From positions 1-29,776 of IMG/VR virus record IMGVR_UViG_3300028592_000060: a DNA stretch of 29,776 nucleotides; one strand, given 5' to 3'. The stretch's first letter is position 1, and each line of letters opens with the position of its first letter. Positions 1 to 5,647 of this stretch are shown piece after piece. Under the pieces are notes generated by a model that saw only the letters and a list, made by a program, of their open reading frames with translations, made no database searches and had not been told where the DNA came from. The DNA is from a virus. The translations under genes were made by a program, and so were the position numbers.

Positions 1-74
1 CCGTGAACCCGTCCGCCGGGCCGCGCTCAGGGCGTGCGCCCACGCCTCCACCGGCCCGGCGGACGGGTTCACGG
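1..74. repeat. Perfect 23-bp inverted repeat with inner hairpin
   Basis: Bases 1-23 are the exact reverse complement of 52-74. The 28-base spacer holds a second small hairpin (GGCGTG, loop CGCC, CACGCC). The left arm begins at base 1, so the repeat may extend outside the window. No T-run follows on either strand, so it is not an obvious intrinsic terminator. It lies downstream of the leftward gene pair ending at 128. It could be an RNA-stabilising hairpin, a recombination or attachment element, or a mobile-element end; the sequence does not decide. Confidence 0.8.
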
Positions 75-127
75 CGGAGACCCGGAGCGGCTGCGGGCGG
101 CGCGGGGAAGGGGCAGGGGCGGCGGTA

Positions 128-343
128 TCAGGAAGCATCAGCCTGCCCCCTCTCCCGCCGGGCGTTCTCGAACGCGACCTGGCGGCGGCGGCGCTCCATC
201 AGCCCCTCGCGTATGTCCGCGTACTTCGCCTGGTGCTGGTTGAAGGCCACGTCCTCCTCGCAGAGCGGGCAGTCCCCGGGCTCCGCGTGCGTGGCGTTGT
301 GCTTGCGGCACAGCCGTTCAAACAGGGGGCAGTTGGCGTTCAT
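128..343 (-). CDS. Small cysteine-rich (zinc-ribbon-like) protein, 71 aa
   Basis: Unrecognised small protein. The ATG at 343 was chosen because GGAGGA lies about 7 bases upstream and the start overlaps the upstream gene's stop by 4 bases (ATGA), which indicates translational coupling. Cysteines at residues 5, 12, 25 and 28 (the last pair as CPLC) and two intervening histidines suggest a small zinc-binding fold. The C-terminal half is charged and helical (ERRRRQ stretch). It is the distal gene of a two-gene leftward operon. The zinc-binding role is inferred from residue spacing only; many phage proteins of this kind are inhibitors or accessory regulators, but nothing here shows which. Confidence 0.65.
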   Translation of the reverse strand: MNANCPLFERLCRKHNATHAEPGDCPLCEEDVAFNQHQAKYADIREGLMERRRRQVAFENARRERGQADAS

Positions 344-885
344 CGCCCGTTCCTCCCTTCCCGGGTCACGGGGATGACCGTTTCCGCCGCGCGCAGGGTC
401 TCCGCGTGGCGGGCCGCCAGCTCCTCCCGGCAGTCCTGCGCGACCTGGTGGGCGTAGGTGCCCGCCATCGCCAGGTCGCCGCTCTCCGGGTGGCGGAGCA
501 CGCGGCGGGCCGACTCCAGCGCGGCGGCGGGGACGCGCGGCGGGTGGATGGGCTGCCCGGTCAGGAGGGCGGCGGCGCGCTTGCGGCAGTCGCGGGCGGC
601 GGCGTGGTGCCGGTCGCGGGCGATGTGGTACCGCTCGCCGCTGACCGGGGAGCGGAAGAAGATCGCCTGCACGAAGCCCGCGTGGTGGCGCACGCCCGAC
701 ACCAGGACGAACGGGGCGAGGGTGGCGGCCTTCTCGGGGCCGGTGAGGGCGGAGACCCCGAGGCGGGAGAGCGCGTCGGCCAGCGCGGCCTTCGCGTCCG
801 CCATGACGGCGGCGAACAGCGCGCGGTAGTCGGTGCGCACCCGCTGCGGCTCCGATTCGTGTGGTATCATTTCGAAAGTAACCAT
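340..885 (-). CDS. Hypothetical phage protein, 181 aa
   Basis: No family recognised. ATG at 885 is preferred over the longer reading from 912 because AGAGGT sits 8 bases upstream, and the longer version would run into a 12-bp leader hairpin. The protein is soluble, Arg/Ala-rich and probably mostly helical. A central part (about residues 60-95) contains a histidine pair (RHHAGF) and a YHIARDRHH stretch. No signal peptide or membrane segment is visible. It is the first gene of the leftward pair, and its promoter appears to be the TATAAT at 968-973 embedded in the immunity-region repeat, so expression is probably controlled by the phage regulators next door. Confidence 0.65.
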   Translation of the reverse strand: MVTFEMIPHESEPQRVRTDYRALFAAVMADAKAALADALSRLGVSALTGPEKAATLAPFVLVSGVRHHAGFVQAIFFRSPVSGERYHIARDRHHAAARDCRKRAAALLTGQPIHPPRVPAAALESARRVLRHPESGDLAMAGTYAHQVAQDCREELAARHAETLRAAETVIPVTREGRNGR

Positions 886-899
886 CGCAGTTGACCTCT

Positions 900-939
900 G
901 GCCCGCTCTCATTGCCGTGAGAGCGGGCCTTTCGTTTTG
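900..939 (+). terminator. Rho-independent terminator, plus orientation
   Basis: A perfect 12-bp stem (GGCCCGCTCTCA at 900-911 pairing with 918-929) has a 6-base loop and is followed by TTTCGTTTTG at 930-939. The T-tract is on the plus strand, although no plus-strand gene precedes it. On the minus strand the same hairpin sits in the leader of the 885->340 gene, directly before its ribosome binding site. It probably blocks plus-strand transcription entering the regulatory region from the left, and may also shape the leader of the minus transcript. Confidence 0.75.
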
Positions 940-967
940 TCAGGCGGGGACGATCCCCCGTACTCCC

Positions 968-1004
968 ATTATACACAGTGGCACTTTATTTAGCACAGTT
1001 TCAT
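968..1004 (-). promoter_or_regulatory. Promoter of the leftward gene pair with two repeat elements
   Basis: On the minus strand a perfect TATAAT (plus 968-973) is preceded directly by GTGCCACTGTG (plus 974-984). A second related element ending ACTGTG lies 20 bp further upstream (plus 994-1004). No good -35 box is visible, which fits an activated or repressed phage promoter. The elements match those in front of the repressor-like gene at 1287. Their position over the spacer and -35 region suggests operator sites for one of the HTH proteins; this is inference. Confidence 0.55.
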
Positions 1005-1008
1005 TGTT

Positions 1009-1287
1009 TCAGGCTGGCAAATTTTTTTCGCGGCAGAACCAGGCGTCCGAGATCAGCGTCGCCACGTCCGTGTGCAGCGCGCGCGCGATCTGGGAGAGCC
1101 GCGCCGACCGGGGGATGTAGCGCCCGGTGCGCCAGTCCTGTACCGCGCGCCAGGTGACTCCGAGCGACGCGCCCAGGGTCTCGTCCGTCAGGCCCTGCTC
1201 CTCCATCAGCCGCGAGAGCGTCGGCCACACGTCGGTGACGCGCGGCCTGCCCAGTGTTTTTTTGGGGGGGACTGCTGTCAGGCTCAT
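1009..1287 (-). CDS. HTH (XRE/CI-like) regulator, 92 aa
   Basis: Candidate repressor of the immunity region. A helix-turn-helix spans about residues 25-60 (LSRLMEEQGLTDETLGASLG, then TWRAVQDWRTG), followed by helical sequence to the C-terminus; no protease or dimerisation domain is attached. ATG at 1287 is chosen because TACAAT (plus 1294-1299) lies 6 bases upstream and no Shine-Dalgarno sequence is present, so the message looks leaderless, as is lambda cI from PRM. A copy of the repeat element (plus 1301-1311) sits in this promoter, suggesting autoregulation. It is divergent from the 1383 gene. Whether it acts as CI or Cro cannot be told from sequence. Confidence 0.8.
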   Translation of the reverse strand: MSLTAVPPKKTLGRPRVTDVWPTLSRLMEEQGLTDETLGASLGVTWRAVQDWRTGRYIPRSARLSQIARALHTDVATLISDAWFCREKNLPA

Positions 1288-1382
1288 GGGGAAATTGTAC
1301 CACAGTCCCACTGGATAAAATCGCATTGATAATGCATCGTGTGTAGTGCAACATATACACAGTCTCACGACTCTTATCCTGC
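1288..1382. promoter_or_regulatory. Divergent switch region between two HTH genes
   Basis: This 95-bp region separates two divergent regulators. It holds two copies of the element written CACAGT-NN-CAC on the plus strand (1301-1311 and 1358-1368). On the minus strand each is followed by an AT-rich -10-like hexamer: TACAAT at plus 1294-1299, and TATATG beside the second copy. The second copy lies 15 bp before the plus-strand ATG at 1383. The layout resembles a lambdoid OR region. The exact plus-strand promoter is not clear. Confidence 0.55.
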
Positions 1383-1865
1383 ATGGAAGCGGTCTACTAC
1401 CCATTGAACACGCCATCCGGCCGGCGATCACGCCCGCAGCGCGCCCTGGAGCCTCCCTCGGAGAAGGAGAGGGAGCGGGGGCGGCGCTTCGGCCTGTGGG
1501 TCCGAGAGGCCCAGGCGCGGCGCAACGTCACCAACAAGGAAGCGGCGCACGCGGCGGGCATCAGCGCCACCTACTTCGGCATCCTCCGGAACGACTGCTA
1601 CGAGGCGCAGACGGACAAGGTGATCCGCCCCTCGGAGGAAGTCGTGCGCGCGCTGGCGCGCGCCCTGGGGGCGAACGCGGCGGAGGGGCTCGACGCGGCG
1701 GGGTGGGCGGCGGTCTCCCCCCTGGCCGGCAGTCTCCAGACGACGCCCTCGGGGGCGAGCGCCTACTTCGAAGTGGATGGTCAGCAGGTGGTTCTACCGG
1801 AGGATGCCCTCCGCCGACTCGACCTCGAAATCGAGCTTGCGAAGCGCAGGGGAGAGAGAAACTAA
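1383..1865 (+). CDS. XRE-family HTH transcriptional regulator, 160 aa
   Basis: DNA-binding regulator divergent from the 1287 gene. An extended N-terminal arm rich in Arg/Pro (residues 1-32) is followed by an XRE-type helix-turn-helix at about 35-95 (FGLWVREAQARRNVT, then AAGISATYFGILRND). A C-terminal tail contains a VDGQQVVLPEDALRRLDLEIE segment that may dimerise. The start is uncertain: ATG at 1383 has no good Shine-Dalgarno sequence, yet no better start precedes the HTH. Its 3' end overlaps an antisense ORF by 72 bp. The two regulators probably form the lysis-lysogeny switch with the intervening repeats as operators; this is inferred from layout. Confidence 0.8.
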   Translation: MEAVYYPLNTPSGRRSRPQRALEPPSEKERERGRRFGLWVREAQARRNVTNKEAAHAAGISATYFGILRNDCYEAQTDKVIRPSEEVVRALARALGANAAEGLDAAGWAAVSPLAGSLQTTPSGASAYFEVDGQQVVLPEDALRRLDLEIELAKRRGERN

Positions 1866-2012
1866 GTCGGCGCGCTGGCGGCCCGCGCGCAGGAACAGTA
1901 TGAGGGTCTGACGATCCGGCGTGAGGACGAAGCCCGGCGCGTCTATGGGCGCGGGCGGAACCATTACGCGAATGACGGCGGGTAAGAGCGGGGGCGGCGG
2001 CAGGGACGCCAT
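1794..2012 (-). CDS. Possible small protein convergent with the XRE gene, 72 aa
   Basis: Weakly supported. The ORF reads leftward from ATG at 2012 (GAGGAG about 11 bases upstream); a GTG at 2042 is an alternative start. A perfect TATAAT on the minus strand (plus 2068-2073) lies at a sensible distance upstream. The protein starts with a proline-rich stretch, then PGFVLTPDRQTLILFLRAG and a charged end. Its last 24 codons are antisense to the XRE gene, so that part could be a shadow of it. It may be a real small regulator or just open reading in GC-rich DNA. Confidence 0.4.
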   Translation of the reverse strand: MASLPPPPLLPAVIRVMVPPAPIDAPGFVLTPDRQTLILFLRAGRQRADLVSLSPALRKLDFEVESAEGILR

Positions 2013-2067
2013 GATCTCGGGTTCTCCTCGGTTCTCTGGCACTCCGCGACCGGCCCTCCTTACCCCC

Positions 2068-2073
2068 ATTATA
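2068..2073 (-). promoter_or_regulatory. Perfect -10 box (TATAAT), leftward
   Basis: The minus strand reads GGTATAATGGGGGTAAGGAGGG here. The context TATAATGGG-R-GTA also occurs at the promoter whose -10 is at 968-973, so the two leftward promoters share -10 and initiation sequences. No strong -35 is visible 17 bp upstream. It would drive the short ORF 2012->1794 and transcription towards the XRE gene's 3' end. Confidence 0.45.
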
Positions 2074-2372
2074 CCGGGCAGGCGGGCCGAAATAAAACAT
2101 TTGTTCGCTGGTTGTTTCTGTTTTTCCGGACGCCGGGTGTCGGGGCGGTGAGGAGGGGCGTCGGGACTTACCGGTTAGTCCGGTGCGGGCATTATGCCCC
2201 ACGTCACCGGAGGCGGGCAAGACGGTAATTCGCGTCGCTGCCCGCTTCGGACGCATTTAACGGGGGTCGCGGGCGCAAAAGACCGGCAATTAGAGGGGCG
2301 GGCGGGGAGAAAAAAAAGCGGCGGCTAACCGCGCGGCATGGATTCCGCAGTTAATCGCCCGGTCCTCCCCCC
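2074..2372. other. Non-coding structured region between regulators
   Basis: No convincing gene is seen. The stretch holds a nested palindrome at 2180-2210: outer arms CCGGTG and CACCGG, inner arms GGGCAT and ATGCCC around a single T. An A8 run at 2310-2317 is followed by a weak 4-bp GCGG/CCGC hairpin; read leftward this gives a T8 tract and could be a weak terminator. An AT-rich patch at 2090-2130 contains several T-runs. It may hold operators or an untranslated leader for the 2373 gene. Confidence 0.5.
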
Positions 2373-2732
2373 TTGCCCAGTACGAACAGCAGCGACGGCA
2401 CGCCGGGCGTCTCCCTGCGCGCCCTGCGCGAGCGCCTGAACATCAGCCAGTCCGAACTCGCCCGCCGCTCCGGCGTCTCCCAGTCGCGCATCTCGCGCCT
2501 GGAGAAGCACCCGGAGGAGGTGGGGGCCGCGCAGCCCGGCACGCTCTCCGCCCTCGCCGCGGGCCTGGGCGTCGGCGTGGAGCAGATGCGCGACGCGGCC
2601 GGCCTCTCCTCGCTCTCGGGGGTGTCCGAGACCGCGCGCCGGATCGCACTGGCCGCCGACCGGCTCACCGAGGAGCACCGGCTGCTGTACCTCGCCCTGA
2701 TCGAGCACGAGGCGGGGAAAGACAGACCGTAG
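2373..2732 (+). CDS. XRE-family HTH regulator, 119 aa
   Basis: Clear Cro/CI-type helix-turn-helix at about residues 14-70: LRALRERLNISQSELARRSG, then VSQSRISRLEKHPEEVG, and an AAGLGV helix. A helical C-terminal half (SETARRIALAADRLTEEHRL) may mediate dimers. The start is TTG at 2373, the only plausible one: an in-frame TAA lies at 2352-2354 and no ATG or GTG occurs before the HTH. No Shine-Dalgarno sequence is visible. It is the second plus-strand XRE gene of the region and may control the rightward early genes. The family is secure; the role is inferred. Confidence 0.8.
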   Translation: MPSTNSSDGTPGVSLRALRERLNISQSELARRSGVSQSRISRLEKHPEEVGAAQPGTLSALAAGLGVGVEQMRDAAGLSSLSGVSETARRIALAADRLTEEHRLLYLALIEHEAGKDRP

Positions 2733-2833
2733 ATAAATCGTAGACACAATGACGCCGAAACGATGCCAGGATGATGCCGGGGCGCTGTTACGCGCGGATG
2801 GGGAAATCGTTACAACTGCGTGGGAGATGTTAC

Positions 2834-3421
2834 GTGAGCACCAACAACGGCGCGGAAACCGAAGAATCGGCGGCGGGCGGCACCAGTGACGACCCGGGCG
2901 GCGAGCTGTACCTCAACCGGCTGCAGTTCGCCGACCGCCTGGGCGTGGACGCGGAGAAGCTGCGCCGCTACATGGAGGGCAATGAAGTCTTCTTCGGCGG
3001 GCGGAAGGCCGGGAAGGGGCACGTCTACCCGATCTCCTCGGAGGCGATGATCCGCAGCGCCCTGGCGATGACCCCCGCCTCGTTCCGCGCGCAGGTGCGC
3101 GAGATCTCCCAGCGGGGCGGCACCACCAGCGGCGCGGGCCTGCCCGCTCCGGTCGCGCAAAGTGCCAACGTACCGGCGAGCGCGAATGGCGGGCCGGAAC
3201 TGGTGGCGGCGCTGCGGGGCTTCGCGGAGGTGCTGCGGGCGCTCTCGGAGCGGTCGGCCCTGCCGCCGACGCCCGACCGGCTGCTGACGGCGGAGCAGGC
3301 GGCGGAGCTGCTGCTGTGCGCCCCGCGCTCCGTGGGCCGGTACGTCAAGCCGCTGCGCCCCGGCGTCTGGCGGCAATCGGACGTGCAGAAGTACATCGAC
3401 ACGGGGGAGCCGCAGGTCTGA
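2834..3421 (+). CDS. Two-domain DNA-binding protein (MerR/excisionase-like), 195 aa
   Basis: GTG at 2834 is chosen because GGGAG lies 7 bases upstream; a longer reading from 2771 lacks such a site. Two probable winged-helix domains are separated by a flexible linker. The N-terminal one is at about 24-80 (YLNRLQFADRLGVDAEKLRR, with a GRKAGKGHVYP wing). The C-terminal one is at about 147-192 (LLTAEQAAELLLCAPRSVGR, ending VWRQSDVQKYID), which matches the HTH_17/excisionase style. Three GTTAC motifs 20-22 bp apart (2787, 2809, 2829) precede the start. It could be an excisionase, an early regulator or a Nu1-like terminase small subunit. DNA binding is well supported; the exact role is not. Confidence 0.7.
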   Translation: MSTNNGAETEESAAGGTSDDPGGELYLNRLQFADRLGVDAEKLRRYMEGNEVFFGGRKAGKGHVYPISSEAMIRSALAMTPASFRAQVREISQRGGTTSGAGLPAPVAQSANVPASANGGPELVAALRGFAEVLRALSERSALPPTPDRLLTAEQAAELLLCAPRSVGRYVKPLRPGVWRQSDVQKYIDTGEPQV

Positions 3422-3478
3422 GGCGGGCGTATCGGCCCGTTGGCACTTTCCGGTTAACCAGTGGTACGTGGCGGACCG

Positions 3479-3796
3479 TTATTTACGGGTTCGAGGTCGC
3501 CGGTTGTTGGACTGCACCTTCATCGTAACCCATCGGCAGTTCTCCGGTGAGTATCCCCCATCGTTATCAATCCTATCCAGCGTCAGCCCCTCATCGTGGC
3601 CGTTCTCTATCGCCCATAGAACAAAGTTCTTCATGGAGTGTCGCCATTCCGGGCAAACCGTGATGCCGCGCCCGCCATACCGGTAGTATTGGCTGTGCCA
3701 TTCTTTGTGGCAACGCTTAATCATGTTGCGGTAGGCGTCTCGCAACTTTGGCGTTAAATGCTGCCGCCAGCCGTCTTTCCACTTACCTCTTGACAT
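3479..3796 (-). CDS. Free-standing HNH-type homing endonuclease-like protein, 105 aa
   Basis: Small nuclease of a family scattered through phage genomes as selfish genes. The hallmark order is present: RNMIKRCH, then [17 protein letters not shown], then [19 protein letters not shown] and QSNNRR at the C-terminus. ATG at 3796 follows AGGAGG. A near-consensus promoter precedes it (TTGACG, 17 bp, CATAAT with extended TG). The gene is visibly more AT-rich than its neighbours and opposes the genes on both sides, which suggests recent insertion. Expected activity is site-specific DNA nicking or cleavage; the target is unknown. At 105 aa it has little room for a separate target-recognition domain. 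Confidence 0.8.
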   Translation of the reverse strand: MSRGKWKDGWRQHLTPKLRDAYRNMIKRCHKEWHSQYYRYGGRGITVCPEWRHSMKNFVLWAIENGHDEGLTLDRIDNDGGYSPENCRWVTMKVQSNNRRPRTRK

Positions 3797-3823
3797 CTAT
3801 GCCCCCTCCTTTGCTTCTCCCTA

Positions 3824-3852
3824 ATTATGACATACTAACGCTATTACGTCAA
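3824..3852 (-). promoter_or_regulatory. Leftward promoter of the HNH gene
   Basis: On the minus strand: -35 TTGACG (plus 3847-3852), 17-bp spacer, extended -10 TGT-CATAAT (plus 3824-3829). The spacer contains CGTTAG, and TGTCATA overlaps the -10; both also occur at the same places in the divergent plus promoter 30 bp away. This shared core may be a common operator. Confidence 0.7.
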
Positions 3853-3858
3853 CGGCTA

Positions 3859-3887
3859 TTGACAAGAAACCGTTAGCCTGTCATATT
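3859..3887 (+). promoter_or_regulatory. Rightward promoter giving a leaderless message
   Basis: A consensus -35 TTGACA (3859-3864), 17-bp spacer and extended -10 TGT-CATATT (3882-3887) are present. The expected transcription start, about 7 bases downstream, falls at the ATG at 3895, so the gene is probably translated leaderless. The spacer carries CGTTAG at 3871-3876, as in the HNH promoter. Confidence 0.65.
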
Positions 3888-3894
3888 AGAAGTC

Positions 3895-4152
3895 ATGGGG
3901 TTGACCACGAGCGAGGCGGCGCGGGCGTTGGGGTCCGTGAGGAGTGAGAAGAAGCGGGCGTCCGCCGTCCGCAACGGCGCGCTGCGGCGCAAGCCCCTGG
4001 CGGAGTTTCCCTGTACCTGCGGGCGCGGGGACGCGGAGGAAGGGCACCCGACCACCTGCCCGCGTGGCCGGGTCATATGGAGAAGGAAGCGGGCGGCACA
4101 AAAAAGCGAAACGCCGGGGACTGCAACCCCCGGCGTCTCTAAAGTCCCGTAG
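3895..4152 (+). CDS. Small basic protein with Cys cluster, 85 aa
   Basis: Unrecognised. The start coincides with the predicted +1 of the promoter at 3859-3887, with no Shine-Dalgarno sequence. The N-terminus (LTTSEAARALG) looks like an HTH helix pair; the middle is highly basic, with PCTCGRG and a further Cys in TTCPRGR that could bind zinc. The last 20 codons run through a hairpin that acts as a leftward terminator, so the C-terminal sequence is probably constrained by RNA structure. A small DNA-binding early regulator is plausible but only inferred from charge and position ahead of the replication gene. Confidence 0.55.
   Translation: MGLTTSEAARALGSVRSEKKRASAVRNGALRRKPLAEFPCTCGRGDAEEGHPTTCPRGRVIWRRKRAAQKSETPGTATPGVSKVP
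4100..4136 (-). terminator. Rho-independent terminator, minus orientation
   Basis: A perfect 9-bp stem (ACGCCGGGG at 4111-4119 with CCCCGGCGT at 4128-4136) has an 8-base loop. Read leftward it is followed by TTTCGCTTTTTT (A-runs at 4100-4105 and 4109-4111 on the plus strand). It lies inside the end of a plus-strand small gene. It would stop leftward transcripts that run past the late operon across the early genes, protecting the regulatory region. The TCTCT after the stem on the plus side gives only weak termination in that direction. Confidence 0.65.
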
Positions 4153-4220
4153 GAAGGAACTATCTAATCGTGAAGGCATTATATCCTGACGCTCTGCAAG
4201 GCGTCAAGGGTGGCGGCGCT

Positions 4221-5024
4221 ATGCCGTCTGTACCGGCTCCCCAGGAACTGCCCGCCGCCCTGCGGCCCCTCTTCGACCTGGTCGCCGACCTCGCCCGCCG
4301 TACCGGCTACTGCTTCGCCCGCACGGTGTGGCTGGCCCGGCGGCTCGGCGTCTCCCGGCAGCACGTCTGCCGCCTCGTCAACAAGATCGCGGGCTTCGGG
4401 CGCTTCCGCGTCGAGCGGGTTCCCGGCTCCCACGAGCGGCGCATCTACCCCGTTTTTTTGGGCCGCCGCGGATTCCAAACCGGTTCCGAACAGGTTACGA
4501 AATCCCGCCGTACCTTTAGAGAGACAGAGCCTGCTACGCAGGAGACAGACAAACAGCCGGAGGCCGAAGCGGTGCCGGACGGGCCGGAGGTTGTTGCCCT
4601 GGTGGAAGAGAAGGTGAAGGAGAGCGCCGCCCGCAGGCTGGTCAAGATGTTCGGCCCGGAGAAGTGCCGCCGGGCTCTCGCCGCGGCGAAGGCGAAGCGG
4701 GCGGCGGGCAAGGTCAGCCACGTCCCGGGGTGGGTCGTCTCCTGCCTGGAAGGGGGATGGGACCTCGCCAGCCCCGCGAACGCCCCGGGAAGGCCCCTGG
4801 CTGCCCCGGAGACGGCCTGCGCGGACGCGGACCGCCACGACCGGGAGCGGGAGAAGGCGAGCCGCTGCGGGCACGTCCCGCGCGAGTTGTGGCCGGAGTT
4901 GGAGCGGCGGGCGCGGGCGAAGCTGGAAGAGAAGCGGATCTACCCGGGCGCGGTCAAGGTCGCGCAGTACATGGCGTTCGCGTATGAGGCGGATCTGCGC
5001 GACGGAAAGGCGGTACGGCGATGA
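4221..5024 (+). CDS. Replication-initiator-like winged-helix protein, 267 aa
   Basis: First gene of the rightward early operon. An N-terminal winged helix lies at about residues 5-80 (PLFDLVADLARRTGYCFART, then WLARRLGVSRQHVCRLV and a wing with RVERVPGSHERRIYP). A polar, Glu-rich linker follows, then a helical region (AARRLVKMFGPEKC, then KVSHVPGWVVSCLEGGW) of the kind at the C-terminus of phage and plasmid replication initiators. The end contains ELWPELERRARAKLEEK. ATG at 4221 is preferred (AAGGGTGG 7 bases upstream); GTG at 4170 with AGGAAGGA is an alternative adding 17 residues. It probably binds the phage origin and helps load helicase, by analogy with O/DnaD-type proteins. Origin repeats were not identified. 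Confidence 0.65.
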   Translation: MPSVPAPQELPAALRPLFDLVADLARRTGYCFARTVWLARRLGVSRQHVCRLVNKIAGFGRFRVERVPGSHERRIYPVFLGRRGFQTGSEQVTKSRRTFRETEPATQETDKQPEAEAVPDGPEVVALVEEKVKESAARRLVKMFGPEKCRRALAAAKAKRAAGKVSHVPGWVVSCLEGGWDLASPANAPGRPLAAPETACADADRHDREREKASRCGHVPRELWPELERRARAKLEEKRIYPGAVKVAQYMAFAYEADLRDGKAVRR

Positions 5025-5257
5025 AGCCACAGGCGGAAGACGCCCTGACGCACCCCGACCGGTACCCGCGCCCCGCCTACGTCCGCATGAGTTCCTGGGC
5101 GGGCACGACGCGCCACCGGGTTATCCTGCGCGGGAAGCGCGTGGACGGGAAGTACATGGCCTACTGGGATGACGAACCGGCGTTCCGGTACACGCGCGGC
5201 GTCGCCATGACGCCGCCGCCCTACGCGGTGGAGGAGGTTGACAACCATGCCGGGTGA
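5021..5257 (+). CDS. Small early protein, 78 aa
   Basis: Start overlaps the previous stop by 4 bases (ATGA), a sign of translational coupling. No family recognised. The sequence reads as a small mixed beta fold: YVRMSSWAGTTRHRVILRGK, then VDGKYMAYWDDEPAFRY, with several aromatics. No membrane segment or cysteine pair is present. It sits in a run of tightly overlapping small genes downstream of the replication-like gene, where phages often keep host-takeover or DNA-metabolism accessory proteins. Coding is supported by coupling and by the ribosome binding site of the next gene at its end. Confidence 0.65.
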   Translation: MKPQAEDALTHPDRYPRPAYVRMSSWAGTTRHRVILRGKRVDGKYMAYWDDEPAFRYTRGVAMTPPPYAVEEVDNHAG

Positions 5258-5411
5258 AGTCCACAACTTGACAACTGACATCGACTGCGTGGGGAGGACG
5301 GACGCATCGCCCCGGGGGAATCCGGCTTCGGTCCCGGATGAGGCGAACGACGTTTTGAGCGTGATAATCAGAGTTGTGGTGAACATAACGCCGGGAAGGG
5401 GGCCGCGATGA
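5247..5411 (+). CDS. Very small early protein, 54 aa
   Basis: A 55-codon ORF from ATG at 5247, preceded by GAGGAGGT 8 bases upstream. It overlaps the previous gene by 11 bases and the next by 4 (ATGA at 5408-5411), so it fits exactly into the operon. The product starts MPGEVHNLTTDID and ends with a hydrophobic VLSVIIRVVVNITP strand. No family recognised. Its local base composition is less GC-rich than its neighbours. The exact overlaps at both ends are the main reason to believe it is real. Confidence 0.55.
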   Translation: MPGEVHNLTTDIDCVGRTDASPRGNPASVPDEANDVLSVIIRVVVNITPGRGPR

Positions 5412-5647
5412 CCGGAACCGAGGAACTTGCGATGAGGATCAACGCGCAGTCGATGGCGAACATGGAGGCGCGGCTCGCGCGCGAGCGGGGGAAGGAAGCC
5501 GCCCGCGCCCTGCAACTCGCCGCCTGGGACGTGGCGACCATGCTGGTGCGCGACGGGTTCATCGCGCAGGAGCAGTGGGAGCGGGCGCGGGCCGCCGTAC
5601 AGGGCGAACTCGCCCGGTGCCGGGAGTTGACCGAAGGGGCTGCCTGA
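5408..5647 (+). CDS. Small helical early protein, 79 aa
   Basis: ATG at 5408 overlaps the 54-aa ORF stop and has GGGAAGGGGG upstream. The protein is Ala/Arg/Glu-rich and predicted helical throughout (MRINAQSMANMEARLARERG, then QLAAWDVATMLVRDGF and QWERARAAVQGELARC). No recognised family, membrane segment or motif. It is followed with a one-base overlap (TGATG) by the next gene, continuing the coupled operon. A helical bundle or coiled coil acting through protein contacts is likely, but its job is unknown. Confidence 0.6.
   Translation: MTGTEELAMRINAQSMANMEARLARERGKEAARALQLAAWDVATMLVRDGFIAQEQWERARAAVQGELARCRELTEGAA

Noticed and set aside
2160-2240. Possible tRNA or attachment half-site suggested by the palindromes
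   Set aside because: No cloverleaf with TTC and acceptor pairing can be drawn, and no integrase or matching core is in the window.
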